The position numbers and the translations under genes are program-made. A stretch of DNA of 64,000 bases from Tidjanibacter sp. (GTDB lineage Bacteria; Bacteroidota; Bacteroidia; Bacteroidales; Rikenellaceae): the NCBI GenBank assembly GCA_017936605.1, contig JAGBFH010000010.1, forward strand, positions 119,746-183,745. The letters run 5' to 3'. The notes below the pieces were generated by a model, which was given only the letters and a program-made list of their open reading frames with translations, did no database searches and had not been told where the DNA came from. Shown here in pieces: positions 1 through 8,745 of this stretch (positions within the stretch are counted from its first letter, which is position 1; each line of letters opens with the position of its first letter).

Positions 1-896
1 TGAAATCCTCCCTCCACATCCACACCGCCAACTCCACCATCGAGCACGGCCCCGAGGAGGGGACAACCGTCACCCCCGCCGAGCAGATTGCCCGCTACGA
101 GGAGCTCGGCTACGATGTGCTGGCCATCACCGACCACGACTACATCACCTACCCCTGGGTGGAGCGTGGTGGCAAGGAGAGCAATCTATTGGCAATCAAG
201 GGAAACGAGCTGAGCAAGAACGACAATATGTGCGTCTATTTTTCCGACTGGCTGGACCTCCCGGGTCAGGGGCCAACCAAGACCGTTGGCTTCTACGAAT
301 CCATCGAGGCGGTAGGTCAGGACGGGGGTGTAATCTATCTTGCCCACCCTATGCGTAGCGGCGACATCTGCCGTCCCGAGTTCTCCGCCGAGGTCTTTCG
401 TCGCTATCCGCAAGTCTATGGTATGGAGGTACTTAATGTGGGGCAATTCGAGCGCAACAACTCCATCGGGTTGTGGGATGCCGTTCTCTCGGAGGTGATG
501 CCCGAGAGGCAGGTGTGGGGCTCCTCGAGTGACGATGCCCACTCCACAGGCAAGGCGGGCTTCGGCTGGACCACACTCCTTGTGCCCGAGCGCACCGAGG
601 AGGCCGTAAGGGAGGCGCTCACCACCGGTACAAGCCTCTTTTCGACCCCCAAGATGGTGGAGAATCCAGTGGGTAACACCCCGACAATCAGCCGTATAAC
701 CCTCAACCACGAGGAGTCGACCATCACCATTGAGGCCACCCACTGCGACCGCATCGAGTGGACCTCTATGGGCCAAAAAGTGGCCGAGGGAGCAACCATA
801 AACTACGCCGCTACGGAGGGTATTCAGAACTACCTGAGGGCGACACTCTACGGCCCTGGCGGTGCGACCTTCACACAGCCCTGGGCGATGAAGTAG
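1..896 (+). CDS. PHP-domain phosphoesterase-like hydrolase, start just outside window
   Basis: The reading frame is open from the first bases; base 1-2 (TG) would complete an ATG if the missing preceding base is A, giving MKSSLHIHT as the start and a protein of about 298 residues. The PHP fold is recognised by the metal-binding HIH (residues 6-8), TDHD (44-47), a conserved GNE (about 70) and AHP (His about 116), followed by an acidic SSDDAH motif. About 80 C-terminal residues look like a small beta-rich domain. PHP proteins are metal-dependent phosphoesterases or related hydrolases; the substrate cannot be told. No signal peptide is seen if the start is correct. It ends against the convergent DeoR gene with a shared terminator. 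Confidence 0.82.
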   Translation, partial: KSSLHIHTANSTIEHGPEEGTTVTPAEQIARYEELGYDVLAITDHDYITYPWVERGGKESNLLAIKGNELSKNDNMCVYFSDWLDLPGQGPTKTVGFYESIEAVGQDGGVIYLAHPMRSGDICRPEFSAEVFRRYPQVYGMEVLNVGQFERNNSIGLWDAVLSEVMPERQVWGSSSDDAHSTGKAGFGWTTLLVPERTEEAVREALTTGTSLFSTPKMVENPVGNTPTISRITLNHEESTITIEATHCDRIEWTSMGQKVAEGATINYAATEGIQNYLRATLYGPGGATFTQPWAMK

Positions 897-901
897 AGGC
901 A

Positions 902-936
902 CAAAAAAACGGCAGACCACATCGGTCTGCCGCTTT
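902..936. terminator. Bidirectional terminator between PHP gene and DeoR gene
   Basis: A perfect 9-bp stem (CGGCAGACC with GGTCTGCCG, 910-932) with a 5-base loop lies between two convergent genes. It is preceded by a run of seven A (903-909), which gives the U-tract for the minus strand, while the plus-strand tail (CTTTA) is weak. Confidence 0.75.
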
Positions 937-959
937 ACCATAATACTATCCTCATTGCC

Positions 960-1751
960 CTATGCGGGCGAAACCACTATCAGGTTGATATTCGACGATT
1001 TAACCTGCGAACGAAGCTTCATTGACATACCATCGTCGGTGACAATCGTGTCAATCTTGTCGATGGGCGCAATGAAGGCCAGAGCGCGCTTGTTAATCTT
1101 GCTCGAGTCAAAGACGGCAATCACCTCTTTGGCGCGCGACATCATGACTTGGTTGATATTCGCCTCCTCGATATTGGGGGTCGAAAGGCCGCTCTCGAGG
1201 TTGAAACTATCCACGCCGAGGAAGAGTTTGTCGCAGTAGAACATCTTAAGCACCGACTCCGAGACGGGGCCCACGGTCGACTGACTGGTCTCGCGCAGAT
1301 TGCCACCAATCATAATAACATTAAAACGCTTATATGCAAGCAGTTCCACCGCCACATTAATGGCGTTGGTGATAATCGTCAGGCGCTGGAATTTGTGCAG
1401 ATTGCGAGCAATCTCGAGAGTTGTGGTACCCGAGTCGAGCATAATCGTATCGCCATCCTTGATGATGGCCGCAGCAGCCTTGCCGATGGCCTTCTTCTCG
1501 CGGTAGTGAATCAGTCGCTTGGAGTTGATATGGACATCTTCGTAGGTGGTCACAGGGTTGGCGCCCAAAATGGCTCCTCCGTGGGTGCGAATCACAAGGT
1601 TTCGCTCGTAGAGAATATTGAGGTCCTTACGAATTGTAACCTCCGACACGCCAAACTCGCGGCTGAGTTCCGCAACCGAGACCGAAGAATTACTCTTGAG
1701 TTTCTGCAAAATCATTGAACGACGACCTTTTGTCGAGCCGTATACATCCAT
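960..1751 (-). CDS. DeoR-family transcriptional regulator
   Basis: A 263-residue protein with an N-terminal DeoR helix-turn-helix (about residues 13-68, including SVAELSREFGVSEVTIRKDL) and a C-terminal DeoRC sensor domain with the LDSGTTTLE phosphate-binding signature. DeoR regulators usually repress sugar catabolic genes and respond to a phosphorylated sugar. It is divergent from the PfkB kinase at 2032, separated by about 280 bp that hold promoters for both and candidate operators, so control of that sugar-kinase cluster is the natural inference. Met13 (1715) is an alternative start that would trim a short non-conserved leader. Confidence 0.9.
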   Translation of the reverse strand: MDVYGSTKGRRSMILQKLKSNSSVSVAELSREFGVSEVTIRKDLNILYERNLVIRTHGGAILGANPVTTYEDVHINSKRLIHYREKKAIGKAAAAIIKDGDTIMLDSGTTTLEIARNLHKFQRLTIITNAINVAVELLAYKRFNVIMIGGNLRETSQSTVGPVSESVLKMFYCDKLFLGVDSFNLESGLSTPNIEEANINQVMMSRAKEVIAVFDSSKINKRALAFIAPIDKIDTIVTDDGMSMKLRSQVKSSNINLIVVSPA

Positions 1752-1804
1752 AATTCAAGGTTTTTTCAAATGAGTGTTTGTGGTTTCCAATTTTTAGGGT
1801 ACTG

Positions 1805-1836
1805 CAAAGATAAGGATTAAAAAAACGAAACACAAA
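1805..1836 (-). promoter_or_regulatory. Promoter of the DeoR gene
   Basis: On the minus strand there is a TATCTTTG -7 element (1805-1812) and a TTTG -33 element (1833-1836) separated by 20 bases, an exact match to the Bacteroidota sigma consensus, 54 bp upstream of the DeoR start. Confidence 0.75.
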
Positions 1837-1963
1837 TCAAAACGATACGAAACATTTTTTACACACCCGCACAACAAGCGCAAAATACTATGGCCCAATA
1901 CATTAAAACCTTTTTGCATAAAATCCGACAACTCGGGAATTATCTTTTGCGTTTCGTTTTGAT
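1836..1963. promoter_or_regulatory. Candidate DeoR operator pair
   Basis: ATCAAAACG-ATAC-GAAAC at 1836-1853 and GTTTCGTTTTGAT at 1951-1963 are inverted copies of one motif (the left copy has four extra bases), placed on both sides of the divergent promoters. A further AACGAAAC lies at 1824-1831. Repeated inverted sites between a DeoR gene and its divergent target suit autoregulation and repression; binding is inferred. Confidence 0.45.
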
Positions 1964-1984
1964 ACACTTTTCGCCATATTATTA

Positions 1985-1992
1985 TATACTTG
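1985..1992 (+). promoter_or_regulatory. Likely -7 element for the PfkB kinase operon
   Basis: TATACTTG matches TAnnTTTG at 7 of 8 positions, 40 bp before the chosen start at 2032. A TTTG at 1958-1961 lies 23 bases upstream, slightly farther than the usual spacing, so this is a fair but not perfect promoter. Confidence 0.45.
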
Positions 1993-2031
1993 CAATATAA
2001 AACCTGTATTATCCCTAAAACGAACAAAGAG

Positions 2032-2988
2032 ATGAAACGATACGACATTGCCGCAATCGGCGAACTTAATGTTGATGTAATCCTCAATCAGATTGATGGT
2101 TTCCCCGAGATGGGAAAAGAGAAATTTGCCGGTCAGATGCTCCTGACGCTCGGCTCCAGCACCGCCATTTTCGCAGCCAACGCCTCCTCGCTCGGCCCCA
2201 AAGTCTGCTTTGTGGGTATGATTGGCAAGGACTCCTTCGGCTCGCTCGTCAAGGAGTCGCTCGAGGCTAAAGGTGTGGCCACCGACTACCTCATCGAGAG
2301 CCCCTCGGCCGCCACAGGCGCAACCATCGTTATGAGCTACGACGAGGACCGCGCAAACCTCACCTATCAGGGTGCTATGGATATTATGGGCTTCGACGAC
2401 ATCGACCAGAGCGTCTTCGAGAACACCAAGCACATCCACCTCTCCTCGCTCTTTATGCAGTCGGCCCTGCTGAGGGATATCGACAAGGTGCTCGATGCGG
2501 CCACCCGAAATGGCGTCACCGTATCGCTCGACACCCAGTGGGACCCCGCCGAGAAGTGGGCTCTGGACTACAAGAGCGTGCTGCCCAAAATCACCATCTT
2601 CCTGCCCAACGAGAAGGAGCTTCAGGCCCTTACGGCCACCTCGTCGCTCGAGGAGGCCATCGAGGCTGTTCTCCCCTACCTCGGCTGTGCTATGGTCGTG
2701 AAGATGGGCTCGAAAGGCTCGCTGCTGGTGCGCAAGGATGGCTCGCGCAATATGCTCCCCTCGTTCCTCAACCGCAATGTGGTTGACGCCATCGGCGCGG
2801 GCGACAGCTTCAACTCGGGCTTCGTGAGCGCCTTTGTGAAGGGGCTGCCTCTGGAGAAGTGTCAGGAGATTGGCAATATGACCGGCGCACTCAACACCAC
2901 CGCCGCAGGTGGCACCGGCGCCTTCACCTCCCCCGAGGAAATCAACCAGAGGGCCATAAAACTCTTTGGCCGCACTCTGGACCTCTAA
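2032..2988 (+). CDS. PfkB-family carbohydrate kinase
   Basis: A 318-residue ribokinase/PfkB-family sugar kinase. The start at MKRYDIAAIGELNVDVI gives the usual N-terminal beta strand; an in-frame Met at 1990 lies inside the promoter and is rejected. The C-terminal signature DAIGAGDSFNSGF (about residues 250-262) holds the catalytic Asp and anion hole. Family members phosphorylate ribose, fructose, 2-keto-3-deoxygluconate, nucleosides and others; the sequence alone does not fix the sugar. It opens a plus-strand run with the amidohydrolase, alpha-galactosidase, CBM9-like protein and NahK-like kinase, with the divergent DeoR gene as the likely regulator. Confidence 0.9.
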   Translation: MKRYDIAAIGELNVDVILNQIDGFPEMGKEKFAGQMLLTLGSSTAIFAANASSLGPKVCFVGMIGKDSFGSLVKESLEAKGVATDYLIESPSAATGATIVMSYDEDRANLTYQGAMDIMGFDDIDQSVFENTKHIHLSSLFMQSALLRDIDKVLDAATRNGVTVSLDTQWDPAEKWALDYKSVLPKITIFLPNEKELQALTATSSLEEAIEAVLPYLGCAMVVKMGSKGSLLVRKDGSRNMLPSFLNRNVVDAIGAGDSFNSGFVSAFVKGLPLEKCQEIGNMTGALNTTAAGGTGAFTSPEEINQRAIKLFGRTLDL

Positions 2989-3040
2989 CAGACTGCAACT
3001 CAGCAAAAAAAGATTAACAAAAACAAAATACTTACCCTCA

Positions 3041-4165
3041 ATGAAAAAACTATTGTTCCTTCTGGCCACCGTGGTGCTCGTGAGTGCTTGTGGCTCGAAA
3101 ACCGAAGAGAAAAAGGATGCACAGACCGTAGCACGCGAGATTGCTGGCGAGATTCTGCTGAAAGAGTACGAGCCTGTGTCGATTTTCAATGTCCCCGTGA
3201 CCAACATCGAGAAGGCCAAGTATGGCATTATCGATATGCACTCCCACGACTACAACGATGCCGACACCGAGAAGATTGCCGCCTGGGTGAAGACTATGGA
3301 CGAGTGTGGCATCCGTCAGACCCACATCCTCCACTGCGAGTGGATTGGTGCTCCCTTTGAGGAGGCCATCGCCGCCTACAACCAGTTCCCCGGCCGCTTC
3401 CAGGTATGGTGCTCGCTCGACTACACCGACATCGAGGCTGAGGATTGGGAGGAGAGGGCCAAAGCCCACCTTGATAGGTGCAAAGCACTCGGCGCTTTCG
3501 GTATCGGCGAGATGGTAGACAAGGGTCTGGGTGATGAGTATGCCCGTCCCGTAAAGGGCACCCACATCCACCTCGACCACCCCAAGATGCAGAGCGTTTT
3601 GGAGTACGCTGGCAAGATTGGCCTTCCCGTGAGCATCCACGTGGGCGAGCCTATCTGGATGTATGAGCCCATCGACAACCACAACGACGGCCTTATGAAT
3701 GGTGCAAATTGGACCGTGGATACTACTGTGGAGGGTTGCTACGACTACGACGAGGTTATGGAGTGCTTTGCAAACGCTGCCAAAGCCCACCCCAACACCT
3801 ACTTCATCGCTTGCCACTACCTCAATATGAGCCACGACTGGCCCCGTCTGGGCAAGATTCTCGACGAGTGTCCCAATGTCTATGTTGACATCTCGGCCCG
3901 CATCGGCGAGTCGGCCGCAACACCCCGCGCAACCCGCCGCTTTATTGAGAAGTATGCCGACCGCATCTTCTACGGCACCGACAACGGCACCTCGGCCGAT
4001 ATGTACCGCTTCACCTTCCGCATCCTCGAGAGCGACGACGAGCACATCTACCAGCCCGACTTCGGCTACCACTGGGCCTACAGCGGTTTCGACCTGCCCG
4101 ACCGAGTTCTGCGCAAAATTTACTACGAGAACGCCGAGAAATTCATCAAAAAACTCTCCAAATAA
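3041..4165 (+). CDS. Amidohydrolase-family lipoprotein
   Basis: A 374-residue protein with a lipoprotein signal (hydrophobic residues 4-14, lipobox VSAC, Cys17), so it is exported and lipid-anchored. The mature part reads as an amidohydrolase TIM barrel: HSHD near the first strand (metal HxH), HVGEP, ACHYLN and YGTDNG carrying the remaining metal and catalytic positions. Such Amidohydro_2-like proteins act as hydrolases, lactonases or decarboxylases. It starts 52 bp after the PfkB kinase and precedes the alpha-galactosidase by 15 bp. An in-frame Met at 2966 would overlap the kinase gene and hide the signal peptide, so it is rejected. Confidence 0.85.
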   Translation: MKKLLFLLATVVLVSACGSKTEEKKDAQTVAREIAGEILLKEYEPVSIFNVPVTNIEKAKYGIIDMHSHDYNDADTEKIAAWVKTMDECGIRQTHILHCEWIGAPFEEAIAAYNQFPGRFQVWCSLDYTDIEAEDWEERAKAHLDRCKALGAFGIGEMVDKGLGDEYARPVKGTHIHLDHPKMQSVLEYAGKIGLPVSIHVGEPIWMYEPIDNHNDGLMNGANWTVDTTVEGCYDYDEVMECFANAAKAHPNTYFIACHYLNMSHDWPRLGKILDECPNVYVDISARIGESAATPRATRRFIEKYADRIFYGTDNGTSADMYRFTFRILESDDEHIYQPDFGYHWAYSGFDLPDRVLRKIYYENAEKFIKKLSK

Positions 4166-4180
4166 TTACCTTTGTAACCT

Positions 4181-6237
4181 ATGAAAAGACTTTCGATTCT
4201 GAGCCTCGCCTTTGCCGCACTTTTGGCAGGCTGCGGCTCTTCCAAAATTGAGATAACCAACGGCGACATCACCCTGCAAATCAACGGCAAGATGCAGTCG
4301 CGTGTAATCTCCAATAACGAGCAGACCAAGAGTTTCCACCGCGACTTCCTCTCGGGCGATGCTATCGTTGCCGAGGAGCTCACCATCGACAAGTGGAACC
4401 TCGACAAAAAGAGCAAACTTAGCACTGAGCGCGGTGAGGCCATAGAGCTTCAGGGTAGCTTCCACAAGAACGGCTACGGCGTGGAGAAAATCCAGACCAT
4501 CATCGCCCCCGAGGGCTTCGAGGGTATGCTGCTGGTGGAGACCAAATATGTCAACACGGGCGAGAAGCCGATGCGCCTTAAGAGCATCGAGCAGAACCGC
4601 GTAGTGGTTGATTCCGACGAGGTTATCTGGTCGTTCCAGCCCACCTCCACCTCGGCACGCGCCAACTGGATTCTGCCCGTCGAGGAGGGTTTCTATCAGG
4701 AGAACTACCTCGGTATGAACAACTGCGACTATGGTGGCGGCATCCCCTTTGTGACCCTCTGGCGCAGGGATGGTGGCGTGAGCGTGGGTCTTGTGGAGCC
4801 CGTTCTGAAGACCATCAATATGCCCATCGAGCGCATAGCAGGCACCTCGGGCGCAACTATGAAACTCGAGAGGGAGTGGGAAGATAGAGCCGAGTTCGCC
4901 GTGGGCGACACTCTGGTTATGGACCGCTCGTTCATCGCCGTAAGCACCGGTGACTACTTCGAGCCCCTCCAGCTCTTCTCCAACTATATGTACACCCACG
5001 AGGGTATCACCCCCTCGGAGAGCGAGCCCGAGGCTTTCGAGCCCGTATGGTGCGCCTGGGGCTACGAGCGCACCTTCACTGTGGAGGAGGTACTCGGCAC
5101 CCTCGACAAGGTTAAAGAGGTGGGCTTCAAGTGGGTAGACATCGACGACGGCTACCAGATTGCCGAGGGCGACTGGGATGTCAATAAGCGTATCGGTGGC
5201 GACAGCCAGATGCGTCGCCTCACACGCGAGATTCACAAACGCGGCCTGAAGGCCAAACTCTGGTGGGCCCCATCGCTGCCGACCCCGGCACCAAAGTGCT
5301 CCGCGAGCACCCCGAGATGAAGCTCCTTACAGACGAGTGGGTGCCCGAGTATATCTCCTGGTGGGATAGCTACTACCTCTCGCCCGTGAATCCCCACACC
5401 CAGAAGTACACCACCGACCTGGTGAAGAAATTTATCGGCGACTGGGGCTTCGACGGTCTGAAACTCGACGGTCAGCATATGAACCTCTGTGAGCCCGACC
5501 ACAACGAGCACAGCGGTCTGGAGTATCCCGCCGAGGCACAGGAGCGTATGCCCGAGATTTTCAAGGCTATCTACGACACCGCACGCAGCCTGAAAGAGTA
5601 CGCCGTAGTGCAGTTCTGCCCCTGCGGTTGCGCCATCAACTTCTTCCACACCCCCTATATGAATCAGGCCGTTGCCTCGGACCCCACCAGCAGCGCACAG
5701 ATTCGTATGAAACGCAAAGCCTACGCCGCAATCAACCCCAAGATGGCCTACTATGCCGACCATGTTGAGCTCTCCGACGGCGCCGACGACTTCGCAACAC
5801 AGCTCGGTATTGGTGGCGTTCTCGGCTCCAAGTTCACCTGGCCCAAGAACAACCCCAATGTGAAGGTAAACTACCTCGACAATGACGAAGTGGTAGACTA
5901 TTTGCTTACCCCCGAGAAGGAAGTTTACTTCAAAAAATGGGTAGGACTCTACAACGAGTATATGCTCTCCACCGGTGACTATCTGAACCTCTACGACCTC
6001 GGCTTCGATGTTCCCGAGGGCCACGCTATCGCCAAAGACGGCAAGATGTACTACGCCTTCTACGCCGAGGAGTGGCAGGGTGAGCCCATCGAGCTCCGCG
6101 GCCTCGAGGCAGAGAAGAGCTACAAGGTTACAGAGTACACCACCGACGAGAAGAAGAGCTACACCATTGAGGGCTCCAACCCCTACATCAGCCCCTCCTT
6201 CAAGCTCAACTATCTGATTGAGGTAGAGGCACTCTAA
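4181..6237 (+). pseudogene. GH36-like alpha-galactosidase lipoprotein, one-base frameshift
   Basis: Two overlapping frames form one 685-residue protein. The first half (4181 onward) has a lipobox LLAGC (Cys18), a beta-sandwich region and the barrel start GFKWVDIDDGYQ; after LWWAP it runs off frame. The second half resumes with IAADPGTKVLREHPE in the frame one base back and holds GFDGLKLDG, whose Asp (codon 5467-5469) matches the GH36-type KxD nucleophile, then the rest of the barrel and a C-terminal beta domain. One missing C in the GGGCCCC run at 5265-5271 explains the break. It may be a real inactivation or a sequence error; the context is too weak for programmed slippage. GH36 enzymes release terminal alpha-galactose (or alpha-GalNAc) from oligosaccharides. 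Confidence 0.85.
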
Positions 6238-6255
6238 AAAAACAACATATCGACG

Positions 6256-6915
6256 ATGAACAACAACGCAAAAACAACCACCGCTCCCTTTGTAGAGGGT
6301 CTCGAGAGCCTCTCCGACGAGCAGCTTGTGGCCGCCCTCCGCGAGGTGTGCACCCCCAATCCTATTGACTCCCTCAACTGGGCAGAGTACTCCTACGCCC
6401 CCACCGTCAACTTCCGCATAGCCCACAGCCATAGGGCCGTGACTGTGATGTTCGAGGTGGAGGAGAGCAATGTGAAGGCTGTGACCCTCAACTCCAACGG
6501 CCCCGTGTGGGAGGATAGTTGCGTGGAGTTCTTCGTTGCAAACCCCAAGGGTGAGGGATATTTCAACTTCGAGATAAACTGCATCGGCACTGCGCTGGCG
6601 GCCTTCCGCCGCTCGCGCAACGATGCGGCCCACTTCGACCAGCAGAAGATTGACCGCATCAGACGCTTTGGCTCACTCGCCCACGAGCCCATAGATATCG
6701 TCCGCGAGGGTCAGAAGTGGTGGATGGTGGAGGTCATCCCCTTTGAGCTGCTCGGCCTCGAGGAGGCACCCGACCACTTGGAGGCCAACTTCTATAAGTG
6801 CGGCGACAAGTGCGCCCAGATGCACTTCCTCAGTTGGTCGCCCATAGCACTTCCCCAGCCCAACTTCCACTGCCCCGAGTTTTTCGGCCGCGTGGAGCTC
6901 ACCCGTGGAGAATAA
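6256..6915 (+). CDS. Carbohydrate-binding family 9-like protein
   Basis: A 219-residue protein matching the CBM9-like domain seen in Bacteroidota: an early NFRIAHS strand, VWEDSCVEFFV (aromatic and acidic binding face) and YFNFEINCIG. No signal peptide is visible, so it is either cytoplasmic or exported by another route; this is odd for a sugar-binding module. It sits 18 bp after the alpha-galactosidase and 41 bp before the NahK-like kinase, so it is probably cotranscribed. A catalytic role is not apparent. Confidence 0.75.
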   Translation: MNNNAKTTTAPFVEGLESLSDEQLVAALREVCTPNPIDSLNWAEYSYAPTVNFRIAHSHRAVTVMFEVEESNVKAVTLNSNGPVWEDSCVEFFVANPKGEGYFNFEINCIGTALAAFRRSRNDAAHFDQQKIDRIRRFGSLAHEPIDIVREGQKWWMVEVIPFELLGLEEAPDHLEANFYKCGDKCAQMHFLSWSPIALPQPNFHCPEFFGRVELTRGE

Positions 6916-6956
6916 CATACCTCCAACAAAACGAAATCAACAGACACACTCACACA

Positions 6957-8033
6957 ATGGACCAGAAACAACTCATCAGGATTGCAGAGCTCTTTGAGCT
7001 CCGCGGCGAGATTGCCGAGATTAAACCCCTCGGCGAAGGATTCATCAACGACACCTTCATCGTAAGGACCCACGGCGAGGAGCCCGACTACATCCTTCAG
7101 CGCAAAAACCACCTCATCTTCACCGATGTGCCCGCAATGATGGAAAACATCAAGGCGGTGACCGAACATATCAAAACCAAGGTTAGCGACCCCGAGCGCG
7201 AGACCCTCACCGTCATCAACGCCAAGGACGGCAAACTCTACGCCGAAGTCGATGGCAACTTCTGGGCCGTGTGTACCTTCATTGCAGGTACCTCGAGCTA
7301 CGATAGGGCCGACTCGACCGCTCTGGCCTATCAGGGTGGCGTGGGCATCGGCCGCTTCCAGGCACAGCTCGCCGACTTCACTCAGCCACTGAAGGATATC
7401 CTGCCCGGCTTCCACAACATCCGCTTCCGCTTTGAACAGTGGGATAAGGTGATTGCCTCCGACCCCGTGGGCCGCGTGAAGGAGGTGGAGAAGGAGATTG
7501 AGTGGGTAGAGTCGCGCCGCGAAGAGATGCTCGCCTTCTGGAGCCTCGTGGAGGATGGCACCATCCCCACCCACGTGACCCACAACGACACCAAAATCAG
7601 CAACATCCTCTTCGACAAGGAGAGCGGCAAGGTGCTCTGCGCCATCGACCTCGATACCGTTATGAGCTCCACCTCGCTCAACGACTTCGGCGACGCCATC
7701 CGCTCCTATACCAATACGGGTGCCGAGGACGATAGGTGCCTGGAGAATGTGTCGATGAGTATTGATATGTTCCGCGCCTATGCCGAGGGCTACCTCTCGG
7801 AGCAAAAGTCGCTGTGCGACAGCGAGAAAGAGTGGCTTGCCTTCTCAGGCCGCTATATCACCTACGAGCAGGTGCTGCGCTTCTTGATGGACTATATCGA
7901 CGGCGACAACTACTATAAGGTTGCCTACGCCGACCACAACCTCGTGCGCACCCGCGCGCAGTATAAACTGCTGTGCAGTATGGAGGAGCAGTACGACCAG
8001 ATGTGCGCCATCATCAGGGAGCTCACCAAGTAG
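6957..8033 (+). CDS. NahK-like sugar kinase (aminoglycoside phosphotransferase fold)
   Basis: A 358-residue APH-fold kinase. Motifs are the glycine-rich LGEGFINDTFIV (about 24-35), the Brenner loop HNDTKISNILFD and the metal site AIDLDT. The closest described relatives are N-acetylhexosamine 1-kinases of the bifidobacterial lacto-N-biose pathway (NahK), which make GlcNAc-1-P or GalNAc-1-P; many Bacteroidota copies carry misleading 'mucin-desulfating sulfatase' names. ATP-dependent phosphorylation of a sugar is likely, but the sugar is inferred. It closes the cluster before a strong terminator. An earlier in-frame start at 6798 overlaps the CBM9-like gene and is rejected. Confidence 0.82.
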   Translation: MDQKQLIRIAELFELRGEIAEIKPLGEGFINDTFIVRTHGEEPDYILQRKNHLIFTDVPAMMENIKAVTEHIKTKVSDPERETLTVINAKDGKLYAEVDGNFWAVCTFIAGTSSYDRADSTALAYQGGVGIGRFQAQLADFTQPLKDILPGFHNIRFRFEQWDKVIASDPVGRVKEVEKEIEWVESRREEMLAFWSLVEDGTIPTHVTHNDTKISNILFDKESGKVLCAIDLDTVMSSTSLNDFGDAIRSYTNTGAEDDRCLENVSMSIDMFRAYAEGYLSEQKSLCDSEKEWLAFSGRYITYEQVLRFLMDYIDGDNYYKVAYADHNLVRTRAQYKLLCSMEEQYDQMCAIIRELTK

Positions 8034-8081
8034 CCCGCCCTGTTGTCGGACATCAGCGGCCTACGAAAGCGCCGGCCTCTG

Positions 8082-8137
8082 GCACTCCGGCATCCTGGTA
8101 CCCTGGTACCCTGGCACCCCGGCACCCCGGCACAACC
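8082..8137 (+). repeat. 8-bp tandem repeat, about seven units
   Basis: Units such as GCATCCTG, GTACCCTG (twice) and GCACCCCG (twice) follow one another without gaps, flanked by decayed units GCACTCCG and GCACAACC. It lies between the NahK-like kinase stop and its terminator and so is probably in the 3' untranslated RNA. Confidence 0.8.
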
Positions 8138-8152
8138 ATCCACCAATAAGAA

Positions 8153-8187
8153 GCCCTCGCGGAGAATCTCCGCGAGGGCGTTTTTTC
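8153..8187 (+). terminator. Terminator of the 2032-8033 operon
   Basis: A perfect 12-bp stem (GCCCTCGCGGAG with CTCCGCGAGGGC, 8153-8179), a 3-base loop and a tail of G followed by six T form a strong intrinsic terminator 120 bp after the NahK-like kinase. Confidence 0.9.
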
Positions 8188-8285
8188 TTCTGTCGGCCGT
8201 AAGGCACTCCGACCCAAGATACCGAGGGATTACTGCACCGCCTGCGGCGGCTTGTGATCCCTTTCCGCTTGCCGCGGGGGCCCTT

Positions 8286-8431
8286 GCAAAAACAAAATCA
8301 GTTGTAGGCTCACTCGGAGCCTTCTTTTGTTTTTCTCTGCATACCGCTTACAAACAAGTTTGTGCGGTTTGCAGAAAAAAAACAAAGGGCTTCGATAAAT
8401 CGAAGCCCTACAACTGATTTTGTTCTTTTGC
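8286..8431. repeat. 146-bp imperfect inverted-repeat element beside tRNA-Ser
   Basis: The two halves are near reverse complements: the outer 18 bp (8291-8308 and 8407-8424) are perfect, and the arms then run inward through a hairpin plus T-rich tract to a centre of ACAAAC-AA-GTTTGT near 8354. Each arm contains its own terminator-like hairpin: AGGCTC/GAGCCT with a T-rich tail on the plus strand (8306-8336), and a 10-bp stem (8387-8408) with a T tail on the minus strand that probably ends the tRNA transcript. The right end touches the tRNA 3' end exactly. Confidence 0.75.
8374..8408 (-). terminator. Terminator of tRNA-Ser
   Basis: Reading the minus strand, GGGCTTCGAT pairs with ATCGAAGCCC across a 2-base loop (8387-8408) and is followed by TTTGTTTTTTTT (8375-8386). 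It lies 22 bp after the tRNA 3' end. Confidence 0.75.
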
Positions 8432-8515
8432 GGAGAGACAGGGATTCGAACCCTGGATACCCGAAGGTATAACGGTTTTCGAGACCGCCCCGATCGACCA
8501 CTCCGGCATCTCTCC
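8431..8515 (-). tRNA. tRNA-Ser (anticodon CGA)
   Basis: An 85-nt class II tRNA on the minus strand. The acceptor GGAGAGA (8509-8515) pairs with TCTCTCC (8432-8438), discriminator G at 8431. The D arm follows GCCGGAGTGGTCGATCGGGG, the anticodon stem GGTCT/AAACC region carries loop CTCGAAA with anticodon CGA reading UCG, a long variable arm TACC-TTCG-GGTA marks a serine tRNA, and the T arm has CAGGGTTCGAATCCCTG. The terminal CCA is not encoded. Confidence 0.97.
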
Positions 8516-8552
8516 TCGATCGGTCAAGCACCTTTTTCGGCGTTTGAGCGTG

Positions 8553-8582
8553 CAAATATAAGGAGAAAATTCTTATTTCAAA
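8553..8582 (-). promoter_or_regulatory. Promoter of tRNA-Ser
   Basis: Minus-strand TATATTTG (8553-8560) matches the -7 consensus exactly and TTTG (8579-8582) lies 18 bases upstream, about 38 bp before the mature tRNA 5' end. Confidence 0.6.
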
Positions 8583-8745
8583 ACCTTAACTCCAAAATTT
8601 ATTCATTTTTAGCCAGAAACAGTCGGCATTGGGCAATCTATTCGCACTACTCCTCACACTCCCTGCTGATTAAAAATGAGTAGCGTTGGGCGCACTCCTT
8701 TATTTTTTGTATCTTGCCGCAGATTCCAAACAATAAGCAACGCAA

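Noticed and set aside
5255..5275. Programmed -1 frameshift in the alpha-galactosidase
   Set aside because: The junction is not a slippery heptamer, no strong downstream stem was seen, and glycoside hydrolases are not known to use it. A deletion in the C run is simpler.
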